A program made the translations under genes and the position numbers. A stretch of 64,000 nt of DNA from Meira nashicola (lineage: Eukaryota > Basidiomycota > Exobasidiomycetes > Exobasidiales > Brachybasidiaceae), in contig BCJU01000003.1 of the NCBI GenBank assembly GCA_001600355.1, positions 1,554,519 to 1,618,518 of the forward strand, given 5' to 3'. This document shows, piece by piece, positions 30,193 through 38,902 of this stretch (position 1 is the first letter of the stretch; the number at the start of each line of letters is the position of its first letter). The notes below the pieces were generated by a model. That model made no database searches and was not told where the DNA came from. It saw nothing but the letters and a program-made list of their open reading frames with translations.

Positions 30193-30657
30193 CTTGACAA
30201 AATTAGCAAAGACGATGAAAAGTTGAACAGAGACAGGTGAAAGGAAGAAGTTGTAATTCAATTTTAGACTGTTTTGCCTATCGATTCAGCCTCAACGCCT
30301 GCTTAAAAAGCGTCTACTAGAATATCCAGCACGGACCTGTGTTTAGACTATGCGTGCGCCTGTGCAGTGTCCACTTATCACGTGTAAAAAGTTAAGCATC
30401 TTAAAATGACCATTGCTTTTGCACTATTCTATTTAGTCTACGAACCCCTACGATTATTAATTTCTTGAAAAGATGTCTGAGCAAAGGAAGATCGGGCGCG
30501 CGCAAAAATGCATCGAATCTGCTTACATATACCTAGGACTATAAGTTTTCAATGCATCGGCGCCTTTTTTTTGGTTTGAATAACAGCGCTTATTCTCCAT
30601 CCGAAAGTAAGACAGACTTGTAGACATTGCTACCCATCACTTCCTAATCAGTACAGA
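30193..30657. promoter_or_regulatory. Bidirectional promoter region NTF2 / SMN
   Basis: 465 bases between head-to-head genes. It has a CACGTG core (in ATCACGTGT) at 30379-30384, 187 bases from the NTF2 start and 274 from the SMN start, and a short GCGCGCGC run near 30495-30501. No other gene was seen. Confidence 0.5.
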
Positions 30658-31794
30658 ATGGCACGACGTGTTGTTACATACGATGATATAAACCTTTCAT
30701 CAGCTGGGAATGCAACTTCTATCACTCTATCGCCTCAAGCTTCATCATCAACTCATCCTTCTGTAAATTCACCCACAAATGGTAAAACTCGAGATCATTG
30801 GACAGAAGAAGGACGTCCGATTACTGCAAGTGCTGCGAGAAAATTTAGAAAAGTATTGAAATTATTAGGAGGAGGAAAGATTCAAGAGGCAAAAAATATG
30901 CTCAAACAACTAGGGCCTGCTCAAAAAAGTACCGAAATTCAAGAAGCACTCGCTTGGGCAATCAAAAAGAGTCAAAATTCGCAAGGTGAATCATCTGATC
31001 AACCGACAAATATTCAGCTACCCAAAACAAATGAATCTACAGCAACCGAAAGCTCACAACAATTCGAAGAAGAAGAAGATGACGTTAATCTAGTGGGCAC
31101 TTCGATAGCCTGGCAAGACATAAATCAGCCAAGCAATCGAAAGAAAGGTGCTGGAAAAGGAAAATCATTAACGCATGCTGAGATATGGGATGACAGCGCT
31201 TTGATTGATGCTTGGGACGCTGCTATGGAAGAGTATAAGCAATTTGACGAAATGCGAAAAGCTCATCAGAATAAGAAAGATGGAAAAAGGGCAAGGGAAG
31301 AAGGAGAAGTGACTGGAGATGCAATCACGCCTGCATCTAAGCGTAGCTCTCTTTGGCATGATTCGCCAGATGTTGGATCAGAGGCAGCTCAACAGGCTAA
31401 AGAGGCTGCCGAAATGGCAAAAGAGACAGAAAAAGAATTGCTTATACGAAAGAAGCGAGAAGCTAAAGAATTGCTCTCACAAATTATGCCAGAAGAGGAG
31501 GATTCTGAATTTGAAAAGAATGAAACACTGCTATCAAAAGATTTGCCGGGTAATGAAGCATGGAAAGCGGCATGTGAAGTTGTATCAAAAACTCCAAATA
31601 CAATCTCAGGTTCGACAAATCAAACAAACGATCAAGCATTCTCGAATGGTGCAACAGCAGCTAATGCTGAAACATCACAATCAGCCACTCAAACGATGAG
31701 CCAAGAAGATGTACTGCAAAATATGGCTATGTCGTGGTATTATGCTGGATATTATCACGCGATGGCAGTGCAAATGACACAACAGCAACAATGA
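30658..31794 (+). CDS. SMN1: Survival motor neuron (SMN) homologue
   Basis: A 378-residue uninterrupted frame from ATG 30658. Two SMN signatures are present at the expected ends. An acidic-aromatic helix, IWDDSALIDAWDAAMEEYK (about residues 176-194), matches the Gemin2-binding motif. A C-terminal YG box, SWYYAGYYHAMAVQ (about 359-372), is the oligomerisation helix. The N-terminus RRVVTYDDI also resembles other fungal SMN proteins. There is no Tudor domain, as in fission yeast Smn1. Instead, residues about 44-105 (TEEGRPITASAARKFRKVLKLLGGGKIQEAKNMLKQL and following) look like a compact helical region that I do not know from other SMN proteins. Role: Sm-ring assembly on spliceosomal snRNAs. The linker has a Glu/Lys/Ala-rich predicted coiled coil (about 245-285). 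It shares its promoter region with NTF2. Confidence 0.82.
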   Translation: MARRVVTYDDINLSSAGNATSITLSPQASSSTHPSVNSPTNGKTRDHWTEEGRPITASAARKFRKVLKLLGGGKIQEAKNMLKQLGPAQKSTEIQEALAWAIKKSQNSQGESSDQPTNIQLPKTNESTATESSQQFEEEEDDVNLVGTSIAWQDINQPSNRKKGAGKGKSLTHAEIWDDSALIDAWDAAMEEYKQFDEMRKAHQNKKDGKRAREEGEVTGDAITPASKRSSLWHDSPDVGSEAAQQAKEAAEMAKETEKELLIRKKREAKELLSQIMPEEEDSEFEKNETLLSKDLPGNEAWKAACEVVSKTPNTISGSTNQTNDQAFSNGATAANAETSQSATQTMSQEDVLQNMAMSWYYAGYYHAMAVQMTQQQQ

Positions 31795-32034
31795 TGATTT
31801 CATCAATGTATATACATATATACCCTTTCATATCAAATGTATGACTATGACCTTCTGAATTGATTGGCCTTGGTAGTAGAATATATTCCCCCGTGTTGAT
31901 CTGAGTACGCTAAACACATTCTAGAATTTCAACGCGCTGGAAACAACGCTCGCACGACATGAAAATAAAATACAAATAAAAATTCAACATCATTTCTTCC
32001 ATCTTTGTTGTGATCATAATCAAAGAGTGAAAAG

Positions 32035-32579
32035 ATGACAAACATTTCTATTTCTGAACGTCAAGAATTAATATTTGCATCATTAAAAGCAAGAGATTTA
32101 AGTTATAGCCCTTATTCTAATTTTCGCGTTGGAGCATCAATTTTAACAAAAGATAAACAAATCATTCTTGGTGCAAATGTTGAAAATGCATCTTATGGAG
32201 CAACAATTTGTGCAGAAAGGACGGCATTCGTTAAAGCTGTAACAGAAGGACAAAAGCAAGGTAACTTTTTAGCTGTTTCAATTGCTGGAGGTGAGTTTGA
32301 AAATTAGATAAAAAAGATGACATGCTTATATTGTTGACATGCTTACTTTTTTTGGACACGATCACTAAAAATAAAGATATCGATAATCATTGTTCACCTT
32401 GTGGAATTTGTCGACAATTTATGAGAGAATTTTGTTCTCTTGATATGCCGATCTATTTACCTTTTTCTTCTTGGACAAAAGAAAAGGATATTGAAGGTAC
32501 AAATGTTGTAAATACAACTTTAGGAACTTTATTACCTTTGAGTTTCGGACCGGAAGATTTGGATCGGGAAAGGAAATAA
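32035..32579 (+). CDS. CDD1: Cytidine deaminase, two exons
   Basis: Exons 32035-32290 and 32377-32579 join in phase 1, with donor GTGAGT and acceptor AAAG, to give 152 residues. The 86-base intron interrupts the codon just before DIDNHCSPCGICRQ. Family features: YSPYSNFRVGA near the N-terminus, GANVENASYGATICAERTA with the zinc-binding Cys and catalytic Glu (CAE), then SPCGICRQFMREF with the two further zinc cysteines (PCxxC). Length agrees with homotetrameric cytidine deaminases. Role: deaminates cytidine and deoxycytidine to uridine and deoxyuridine in pyrimidine salvage. Usual secondary structure and active-site residues are all present. It follows SMN in the same direction by 240 bases. 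Confidence 0.93.
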
Positions 32580-32989
32580 TAGAAGTCATTTACGTTTTAA
32601 AGAGACTTGACTTGTACACTAGCAGCTCTTTTTTCATTACCTTATTAATATTGCAAAAATGTCAATGAATGTATGCACACACTTCATTTTGATGACAAGA
32701 TCACACACGCAGGATCTGAAGTGCATGTACGCATACACAAGAACATATCAACACATCGGCGTTTGAAATGGTGCAATGGGGGGCAACAATCGGAATTAAG
32801 ACGCGATATTTTGGGCACTATATGAGTGGAGGTTAATTCGACGGATATAGTTTTATATCCGTCACGCTAGAATATTTTGCTTTTTGAGAAGATTCTCCAC
32901 TTTTGTTGGTATAAAACGAGAGTTAAAATAATTAATGATTTTCTTCTTTTCTTCCATCTCGCTACAAGTTCAAAAGAACAAAGAAGAAA
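32580..32989. promoter_or_regulatory. Promoter region of first reductase copy
   Basis: 410 bases containing the cytidine deaminase 3' flank and the promoter of the first tandem reductase. A near-perfect inverted repeat (32840-32863) and a TATAAAA box (32910-32916, 74 bases before the ATG) are listed separately or in the findings. Confidence 0.5.
32840..32863. promoter_or_regulatory. Inverted repeat, candidate operator of reductase copy 1
   Basis: Ten-base arms GACGGATATA and TATATCCGTC are perfect reverse complements around a 4-base spacer (GTTT). The site lies 126 bases before the start codon and about 46 bases before the TATA box. The ends read CGG...CCG, the half-site arrangement recognised by Zn2Cys6 fungal regulators. 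A slightly degenerate copy occupies the same place upstream of the second reductase. Confidence 0.6.
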
Positions 32990-34111
32990 ATGTCAAACGT
33001 ACCACAACAACATAAAGCAGCCGTTTTACCCAAAGCTGGAGCGCAATTAGAAGTTCAAGATTGGAAAACACATTCTATCAAAGATGATGAAGTCTTAATC
33101 AAAGTGACAGCAACTGCAATCAATCCGGTCGATTGGAAAATACGCGATTGGGGAATTTTTAATGATAATTATCCATCAATTATAGGTTCGGATGCATCAG
33201 GTGAAATTACAAAAGCTGGAAAAGATGTTAAAAATGTTAAAGTTGGAGATCGTGTATTCTTTCAAGGAATCATTAATACAATCGAAGGTGCTACATTTCA
33301 ACAATATACAAAAATGCCTGCCGCTTTAGTTGGAATTACACCTTCGAATATAAAAGATGAAGAAGCGGCAGGAGTTGGTTTGGCTTCAGTGGCTGTAATT
33401 GTTGGTTTGTATAACCAAACCGGATTAAACATTAAACCTGCTCCCTGGGAACAAGGTGGCAATCAAGCCGGAAAAGGTAAATCGATCGTAATCTTAGGAG
33501 GTTCAAGTTCGGTCGGTCAATATGCAATTCAACTTGCACGTCTATCTGGCTTTGAAACGATAGTTACCGGATCTTCAAGCGTTCATCATGATTATTTGAA
33601 AAAGTTAGGTGCAACTGTCACCTTAGATCGTAAGACTGCTAAGCCAGAAGATTACGCTAAAGCAGCCACTTCAAACGGTCATGCATTTGCAATCGTTTAT
33701 GATTCAATTGCCATCAAAGAATCACACATTGAAGCAGTTCAAATTTTACAAAGTGCAAACATAAAAGGATCTCAAGCTGCAGCGAAATCAGGATTAAAGA
33801 CGAGTACAGTTGCAACAGTTTACACATTCGAAGATTCAGTTGCAGAAGAAGTCAAAAAAGGTGTTGAAAATGGTGCAGAAGAAGTGGATATCAAAGTAGT
33901 ATGGGGTGTAGGAAGTGCAGATTATTTGCGTGATCAATCTTCTGCCTTTTTCAAGGCTGCTGGTGGTAAAGATGGTTGGTTAGCCAAACAATTATACTTC
34001 CCAAATCGTGTTACGGTCGTTGAAGGTGGACTGTCTGCTATCAATAAAGCACTTGATAAAAATCGAGATGGTGTTTCAGGTCAAAAAATTATCATCCGTC
34101 CATTCGATTAG
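32990..34111 (+). CDS. Medium-chain dehydrogenase/reductase, tandem copy 1
   Basis: 373 residues from ATG 32990. It belongs to the NAD(P)H-dependent, zinc-independent medium-chain reductase superfamily (quinone oxidoreductase / CipB / ToxD-like enoyl reductase group). Evidence: an N-terminal GroES-like half with AINPVDWKIRDWG and IGSDASGEI-KVGDRVF, then a Rossmann half with ILGGSSSVGQYAIQLARL for dinucleotide binding. The catalytic zinc cysteines of true alcohol dehydrogenases are absent. The reaction is probably reduction of an activated double bond or a quinone with NADPH, but the substrate is unknown. No signal peptide is present and it is likely cytosolic. The second copy lies downstream in the same orientation. 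Both begin with the same 12-residue sequence MSNVPQQHKAAV and share an 82-residue identical block in the Rossmann half. Confidence 0.88.
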   Translation: MSNVPQQHKAAVLPKAGAQLEVQDWKTHSIKDDEVLIKVTATAINPVDWKIRDWGIFNDNYPSIIGSDASGEITKAGKDVKNVKVGDRVFFQGIINTIEGATFQQYTKMPAALVGITPSNIKDEEAAGVGLASVAVIVGLYNQTGLNIKPAPWEQGGNQAGKGKSIVILGGSSSVGQYAIQLARLSGFETIVTGSSSVHHDYLKKLGATVTLDRKTAKPEDYAKAATSNGHAFAIVYDSIAIKESHIEAVQILQSANIKGSQAAAKSGLKTSTVATVYTFEDSVAEEVKKGVENGAEEVDIKVVWGVGSADYLRDQSSAFFKAAGGKDGWLAKQLYFPNRVTVVEGGLSAINKALDKNRDGVSGQKIIIRPFD

Positions 34112-34599
34112 AATCACAACATAACATTTTATGCATACATAGCTGCATGTAATATATGTAGGTACCTTGATATTGAATAGTTGTTTACAATCTAAAGCAA
34201 ATTATCTTCAGATTGAACAATAAATAATTCAAAATAATGACTTTTAACATCACTGAAAGCACGAATTTCAAATTATAACCCTTATTGAAAATTTGAGTAG
34301 GTTTTAATTCTATGTAGATAAATCGGTCTAGCGAGCAAAGATCATCTATGCACTAAACTTCAAATAGAGTGGTAGTAATAGTAGTGAACGCATATAAGAT
34401 CATATCCTGTTCGGCGATAATACATATACGGATTTAAGACGGAATCTTTGGACCCTGTTCAAGTGGAGAGGTTACATATATTAGCGGAAATAAATCTATA
34501 TCCGCCTTTCTTAGAAGATTATACACTTTTATTGCTATAAAAAATGGAACCTTGTTACACCTTCTTTTATTTCTATGTCTACGATTGATAAATACGAAA
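34112..34599. promoter_or_regulatory. Region between tandem reductases; promoter of copy 2
   Basis: 488 bases. AT-rich 3' flank of copy 1, then the copy 2 promoter with a palindrome at 34484-34505 and TATAAAA at 34536-34542, 57 bases before the ATG. An 'AGAAGATT..AC(A)CTTTT' sequence follows the palindrome in both promoters. Confidence 0.5.
34484..34505. promoter_or_regulatory. Inverted repeat, candidate operator of reductase copy 2
   Basis: Nine-base arms GCGGAAATA and TATATCCGC with one mismatch around a 4-base spacer (AATC). It is the counterpart of the palindrome upstream of copy 1, with the same arm core and same spacer length, 94 bases before the start codon. Confidence 0.6.
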
Positions 34600-35724
34600 A
34601 TGTCAAACGTACCACAACAACATAAAGCAGCCGTTTTGATCAAATCTGGAGCTCCATTAGAAATTCAAGATCGAAAAACATATTTGATCGAAGAAGAAGA
34701 AGAAGTATTGATTAAAGTGACTGCAACTGCAATCAATCCAGTCGATTGGAAGATACGTGATTGGGGTGTTTTCATTAATGAATATCCAAAAATAATTGGT
34801 TCAGATGCATCAGGAGAAGTTGCACAAACAGGGAAACAAGTTGAAAATGTTAAAGTTGGTGATCGTGTATTCTTTCAAGGAAATATAAAAACCAACGAAG
34901 GTGCCACATTTCAACAATATGCGAAAATGCCTGCCGATTTAGTTGGTGTTATACCTTCAAACATTACAGATGAAGAAGCATCAGGTATTAGTTTAGCTTC
35001 AATGGCTGCAATTGTTGGTTTATTCAACCAGACAGGACTACATATTAAACCTGCTCCTTGGGAACAAGGTGGCAATCAAGCTGGAAAAGGTAAATCGATC
35101 GTAATCTTGGGAGGTTCAAGTTCGGTTGGTCAATATGCAATTCAACTTGCACGTCTATCTGGCTTTGAGACAATTGTAACCGGTTCGTCAAGCGTTCATC
35201 ATGATTATTTGAAAAAGCTAGGTGCAACTGTTACCTTAGATCGTAAGACTGCTAAACCGGAAGATTATGCTAAAGCAGCCACTTCAAACGATCATACTTT
35301 TGCCATGGTTTTTGATTCTGTCGCCATGAAAGAATCACAAATTGAAGCTGTTCAAATATTGCAAAATGTAAACAAGAAAGGCTCACAAGCTGCAACAAGA
35401 GTAAACTTGAGGACAAGCACAGTTGTAACCGTTTACGCATTCGAAGATTCAGTTAAAGACGAAATTAAAAGAGGTGTCGAAAATGGAGCAGAAGAAGTGG
35501 AAATCAAAGCTGTATGGGGTGAAGGAGGTGCAGATCATTTGCGTAATCAATCTTCTGCCTTTTTCAAAGCTGCTGGCGGTAAAGATGGCTGGTTAGCCAA
35601 ACAATTATTCCTCCCAAATCGAATCATGGTTGTCGAAGGTGGATTACCTTCTATCAATAAAGCACTTGATAAAAATCGAGATGGTGTTTCAGGTCAAAAG
35701 ATTATCATCCGTCCTTTCGAGTAA
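34600..35724 (+). CDS. Medium-chain dehydrogenase/reductase, tandem copy 2
   Basis: 374 residues from ATG 34600; the frame is open 16 codons upstream, but this Met starts the MSNVPQQHKAAV sequence shared with copy 1. It is the same zinc-independent NAD(P)H reductase family, with the same GroES-like and Rossmann halves and the same GGSSSVGQ nucleotide motif. Divergence from copy 1 is uneven: residues encoded at 35044-35289 are identical to copy 1 for 82 positions, while both flanks have frequent substitutions (for example TYLIEEEEEVL against THSIKDDEVL). The C-terminus IIIRPFE differs only in the last residue. It probably arose by tandem duplication followed by gene conversion. It is convergent with the kinesin gene, with about 100 bases between stops. 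Confidence 0.88.
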   Translation: MSNVPQQHKAAVLIKSGAPLEIQDRKTYLIEEEEEVLIKVTATAINPVDWKIRDWGVFINEYPKIIGSDASGEVAQTGKQVENVKVGDRVFFQGNIKTNEGATFQQYAKMPADLVGVIPSNITDEEASGISLASMAAIVGLFNQTGLHIKPAPWEQGGNQAGKGKSIVILGGSSSVGQYAIQLARLSGFETIVTGSSSVHHDYLKKLGATVTLDRKTAKPEDYAKAATSNDHTFAMVFDSVAMKESQIEAVQILQNVNKKGSQAATRVNLRTSTVVTVYAFEDSVKDEIKRGVENGAEEVEIKAVWGEGGADHLRNQSSAFFKAAGGKDGWLAKQLFLPNRIMVVEGGLPSINKALDKNRDGVSGQKIIIRPFE

Positions 35725-35830
35725 AATGACATCATAATATTATGTGCCTTGCGATTGAATCCTAATATACAATCTGACAAAAAGTATACAATGAATAATT
35801 CATAAAAAGAATCATAAGTTTGATTTCTCG

Positions 35831-38800
35831 TCATCCTTCATGGGCAGCACTGTTTCGTGAAGTGCGTGTACGAATAGGGCCGAAACCTGATCCAGGGGTA
35901 ATATTACCACCGGCACTGCTGCCTCTACGACGGTATGGACTGCTTCTAACTGAATTGCTTAAAGGAGTTGACGATGTTACTGTAGTTGCAATTTCATCTC
36001 CATCACGATCAATCTTTCCAATCACTTTTAAAAGATCATCAGTACTTTCATCCGTATCCATAGCATCTGAGCACGACGAATTTCCAACAATATTACCATC
36101 CCCCTCCTTACTTTCTTCCGCTTTTTTACGTAAGAAATTACGTTCGAACATCCCTTCTCGCTTCTTTTGCTTTGCAATTGGCCCTTTCGATGAAACACTT
36201 TCATTCGCCAATTTTGAAGATCCTAAAGGTTTGCGTATTGGTGCTACTTCGAATGCATCTTTGCTCATATCTTCCCATTCTGCACTAGAGCTTGCCACGT
36301 CTTTATTTGGCGATACATCATTAGTCATCTCCCTTTTGATCGATGCTAAACCAGGTGCATTCAAAGCAGAGGCAGATTGAGAAGGTCCATTCGTGGATGT
36401 TGATGAAGATGTACGAATTGTGCGACTAGGTCCTTGAGAAAGCTTTTCATTTTCACTCTTTTTGTCATCGATTGAACCAATTCCCGCTTCATCAGCCCAA
36501 CGGAATGTTTTCTTCGGTTGTTCTGTAATCGGGACAGGTGGACCTGCCGTTGAAACTGAAGCAGATAGTTTGGCCACTTCTGCAGAATTTTGACTCACCC
36601 TTCTTCCAGAAGGTTGGCTTGTTCGTCTCATTCCAACAGCGCTAACACGACGTACGGATGGTCTTCGTGTAGTTTTATTCGACAATGGTGCTGTTGTACT
36701 GCTACCAGATAGAGCCATTGCGCTTGCTGCACTGGATGGAGGTACCATAGAAGCACGTTTTTGAGCGATCAATCTGGCAGCCGGTCCTGTAATATTGGCA
36801 GTAATCGGCCCACTTGCATGACCAGCAATTGAGCTTCTAGTTCTTCTTAAATTTGTCGAACGTCTTAACGCTGTAGGAGATTGTGCAGCAGCGGCAGTAT
36901 GAACACCAATGTGACGTGTAAAGGTTTCATCATTGGCTTGAGAAGTTGCACGTAATTGCTCGATCAATTCGTTTGAGCTCTCTCCTTTAGTTTCTCCGCC
37001 TTTTTCAAGCTCATTTGCCGTTTCTTTTAGTGCTACGGTACATCGTGCACCTAAAGACACAAAATCTGCCAAGATGCCCATTCCCGCACCCAACTGTTTG
37101 GACATTGTATCCATTAAAATATTACTCTTATGTGCTTCCAATTCAGTCATCATACTTTCACCAACGATGCGAATTGAAGCAGTAGCATGTTCATCGAATT
37201 TGATATTGTTCGATGCGACGAGAAGGGCACCACGGTGCATTTGTAAACTGTTTGCAAGATTTTGAACGTCCGATTGCATGGTTCGATCAGCTAGGATTGC
37301 TTCTTGACGAGCGATCATCTTGCGTAAGACTTGCTTTTCGCTTTCTACATCTGCTGAATCTGTCCCTGCTGCAGAATGTTCTTCTTCGAGTTGTTGCAAA
37401 CGCTGTCTCAGAGGTACGATGCGCACATTTGCAGCCATCAACATACCTTCATGGACAGCTTTTTGTGATACTACTGTCCTGACCGTATCAGTACTTGTAC
37501 GCATCTTTTTCTTAACTTCTTCCATCTCGTCAGCCATTTCCACCCTTCGGCGTTTCTCTCCGGCCGATTCTACGGTAGCCCGATCGGCAAGCTTTGCTTT
37601 AAGTTGAGTAATTTCTTCCTTGAGCTCGTGAATGGCTTGTACGTATTGTGCAACATGACGATCAACGTTGAGCATATTGCGCGAAACTTTTGTACGAATA
37701 TTTTTGGCTTGATTTGCATATTTGAGAGTGTTATAAGTCTCGTCATAATGTGCACTTGACGGACTGACACAAACGATCATCACTGTTTTGCAATTGCCTC
37801 CCAACGAAAATTTGAGCAATCTTGTAAGCTTACTGTTACGATAAGGGATATGGCGTCCTTTCTGACCACCTGATTGACAAAGAGCATTGATGCAATTCCC
37901 TAATGCCAATAAACTTTTGTTGATATTTGCGCCTTCCTTCATTCGGGCACCATTATTACGTGTTGCAGCCGCACGTTCTGATCCAGCTAAATCGATGATA
38001 TTCAAAGATGCACTCGTAGTTTCCATTACCGTGTCTGCTGTACGTGGTCTTTGGGTGACATTGATTTGTAAAACGGCATGACTTCTTGAACTGACTGCAT
38101 TTGCTTCTGTTGGGCTCATTGTACGGCGTTGATTGCCTTCTTGAATCATATCAAGCACACGTTCAGGCGATTCAGGAACGTGTTCAGTAATACCTACAAC
38201 GCTGATACGATTTGTTGCATCCTCACGTAACATCAGCCCTTGTCCAGGCGGCGTTGGCGTAGGACTCAAAAGGTCACGAATTTGTTCATTGTAAATTTCC
38301 AGATAAGACAGGCGAATTTGAACATCAGATTCCTCTCGGTTCTCCTGAATTCGTTGATATAGCTCACGCATGGTCAGAAAGATGACACCTGGATCTTCTG
38401 GTGTTCCACTGATTGTATGCGTTTTGCCGCATCCTGTAGCACCGTATGCGAATACACTTGCATTGAAACCGTTTAACATTCCATCCAATAACGGCTTTGT
38501 CGTATTTTCAAATACCATCTCCTGACCACATGAGCCATCGAAAACACGATCGAACGCATAACGTATATCCCTTGGCTTTCGCATTCCATGTGCAAAGGTG
38601 TTTTGTGTTCCGGATCCAGCATGCGTATTCTTATAAAGAGGATTATTTTCGGGTGCATCAAAAATTAAAACTTTATCATCAACAGCCTGTACGATATTTC
38701 GCAGATACTTTGTACGTAGACTAGGTCCTGTACCGTTTGCATTTGTGATTGATATATTTCCTGCATTTTTTGATGGTGATCCACCACTTAAGCCACCATC

Positions 38801-38902
38801 CCCTAGAAATGGTTGATAGGTATCTGTGGGTGCTAATTGAGCTCTCTCTTTTCCACTAAAAGGTCGAACTCGAACAGCAACGCTGATTGAAGATTCAGCC
38901 AT
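35831..38902 (-). CDS. KIP3: Kinesin-8 motor (Kip3/KIF18-like)
   Basis: 1023 residues from ATG 38900-38902, chosen because MAESSISVAVRVRPF is the normal start of a motor domain. The frame is open 60 codons further upstream to another ATG at 39082, but that stretch lacks a motor-like sequence and may be leader. Motor features: P-loop GATGCGKTHTISG (about 155-167), switch I NAVSSRSHAV, switch II DLAGSERAAATRN, and a neck region ending AKNIRTKVSRN that is characteristic of kinesin-8. A coiled coil follows (AIHELKEEITQLKAKL). The tail is long, basic and Ser/Arg-rich, as expected for microtubule binding. Role: plus-end-directed motor that shortens microtubules, controls spindle length and nuclear position. 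Upstream lies a GC palindrome island with an ACGCGT cell-cycle box. No introns. Confidence 0.88.
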   Translation of the reverse strand: MAESSISVAVRVRPFSGKERAQLAPTDTYQPFLGDGGLSGGSPSKNAGNISITNANGTGPSLRTKYLRNIVQAVDDKVLIFDAPENNPLYKNTHAGSGTQNTFAHGMRKPRDIRYAFDRVFDGSCGQEMVFENTTKPLLDGMLNGFNASVFAYGATGCGKTHTISGTPEDPGVIFLTMRELYQRIQENREESDVQIRLSYLEIYNEQIRDLLSPTPTPPGQGLMLREDATNRISVVGITEHVPESPERVLDMIQEGNQRRTMSPTEANAVSSRSHAVLQINVTQRPRTADTVMETTSASLNIIDLAGSERAAATRNNGARMKEGANINKSLLALGNCINALCQSGGQKGRHIPYRNSKLTRLLKFSLGGNCKTVMIVCVSPSSAHYDETYNTLKYANQAKNIRTKVSRNMLNVDRHVAQYVQAIHELKEEITQLKAKLADRATVESAGEKRRRVEMADEMEEVKKKMRTSTDTVRTVVSQKAVHEGMLMAANVRIVPLRQRLQQLEEEHSAAGTDSADVESEKQVLRKMIARQEAILADRTMQSDVQNLANSLQMHRGALLVASNNIKFDEHATASIRIVGESMMTELEAHKSNILMDTMSKQLGAGMGILADFVSLGARCTVALKETANELEKGGETKGESSNELIEQLRATSQANDETFTRHIGVHTAAAAQSPTALRRSTNLRRTRSSIAGHASGPITANITGPAARLIAQKRASMVPPSSAASAMALSGSSTTAPLSNKTTRRPSVRRVSAVGMRRTSQPSGRRVSQNSAEVAKLSASVSTAGPPVPITEQPKKTFRWADEAGIGSIDDKKSENEKLSQGPSRTIRTSSSTSTNGPSQSASALNAPGLASIKREMTNDVSPNKDVASSSAEWEDMSKDAFEVAPIRKPLGSSKLANESVSSKGPIAKQKKREGMFERNFLRKKAEESKEGDGNIVGNSSCSDAMDTDESTDDLLKVIGKIDRDGDEIATTVTSSTPLSNSVRSSPYRRRGSSAGGNITPGSGFGPIRTRTSRNSAAHEG

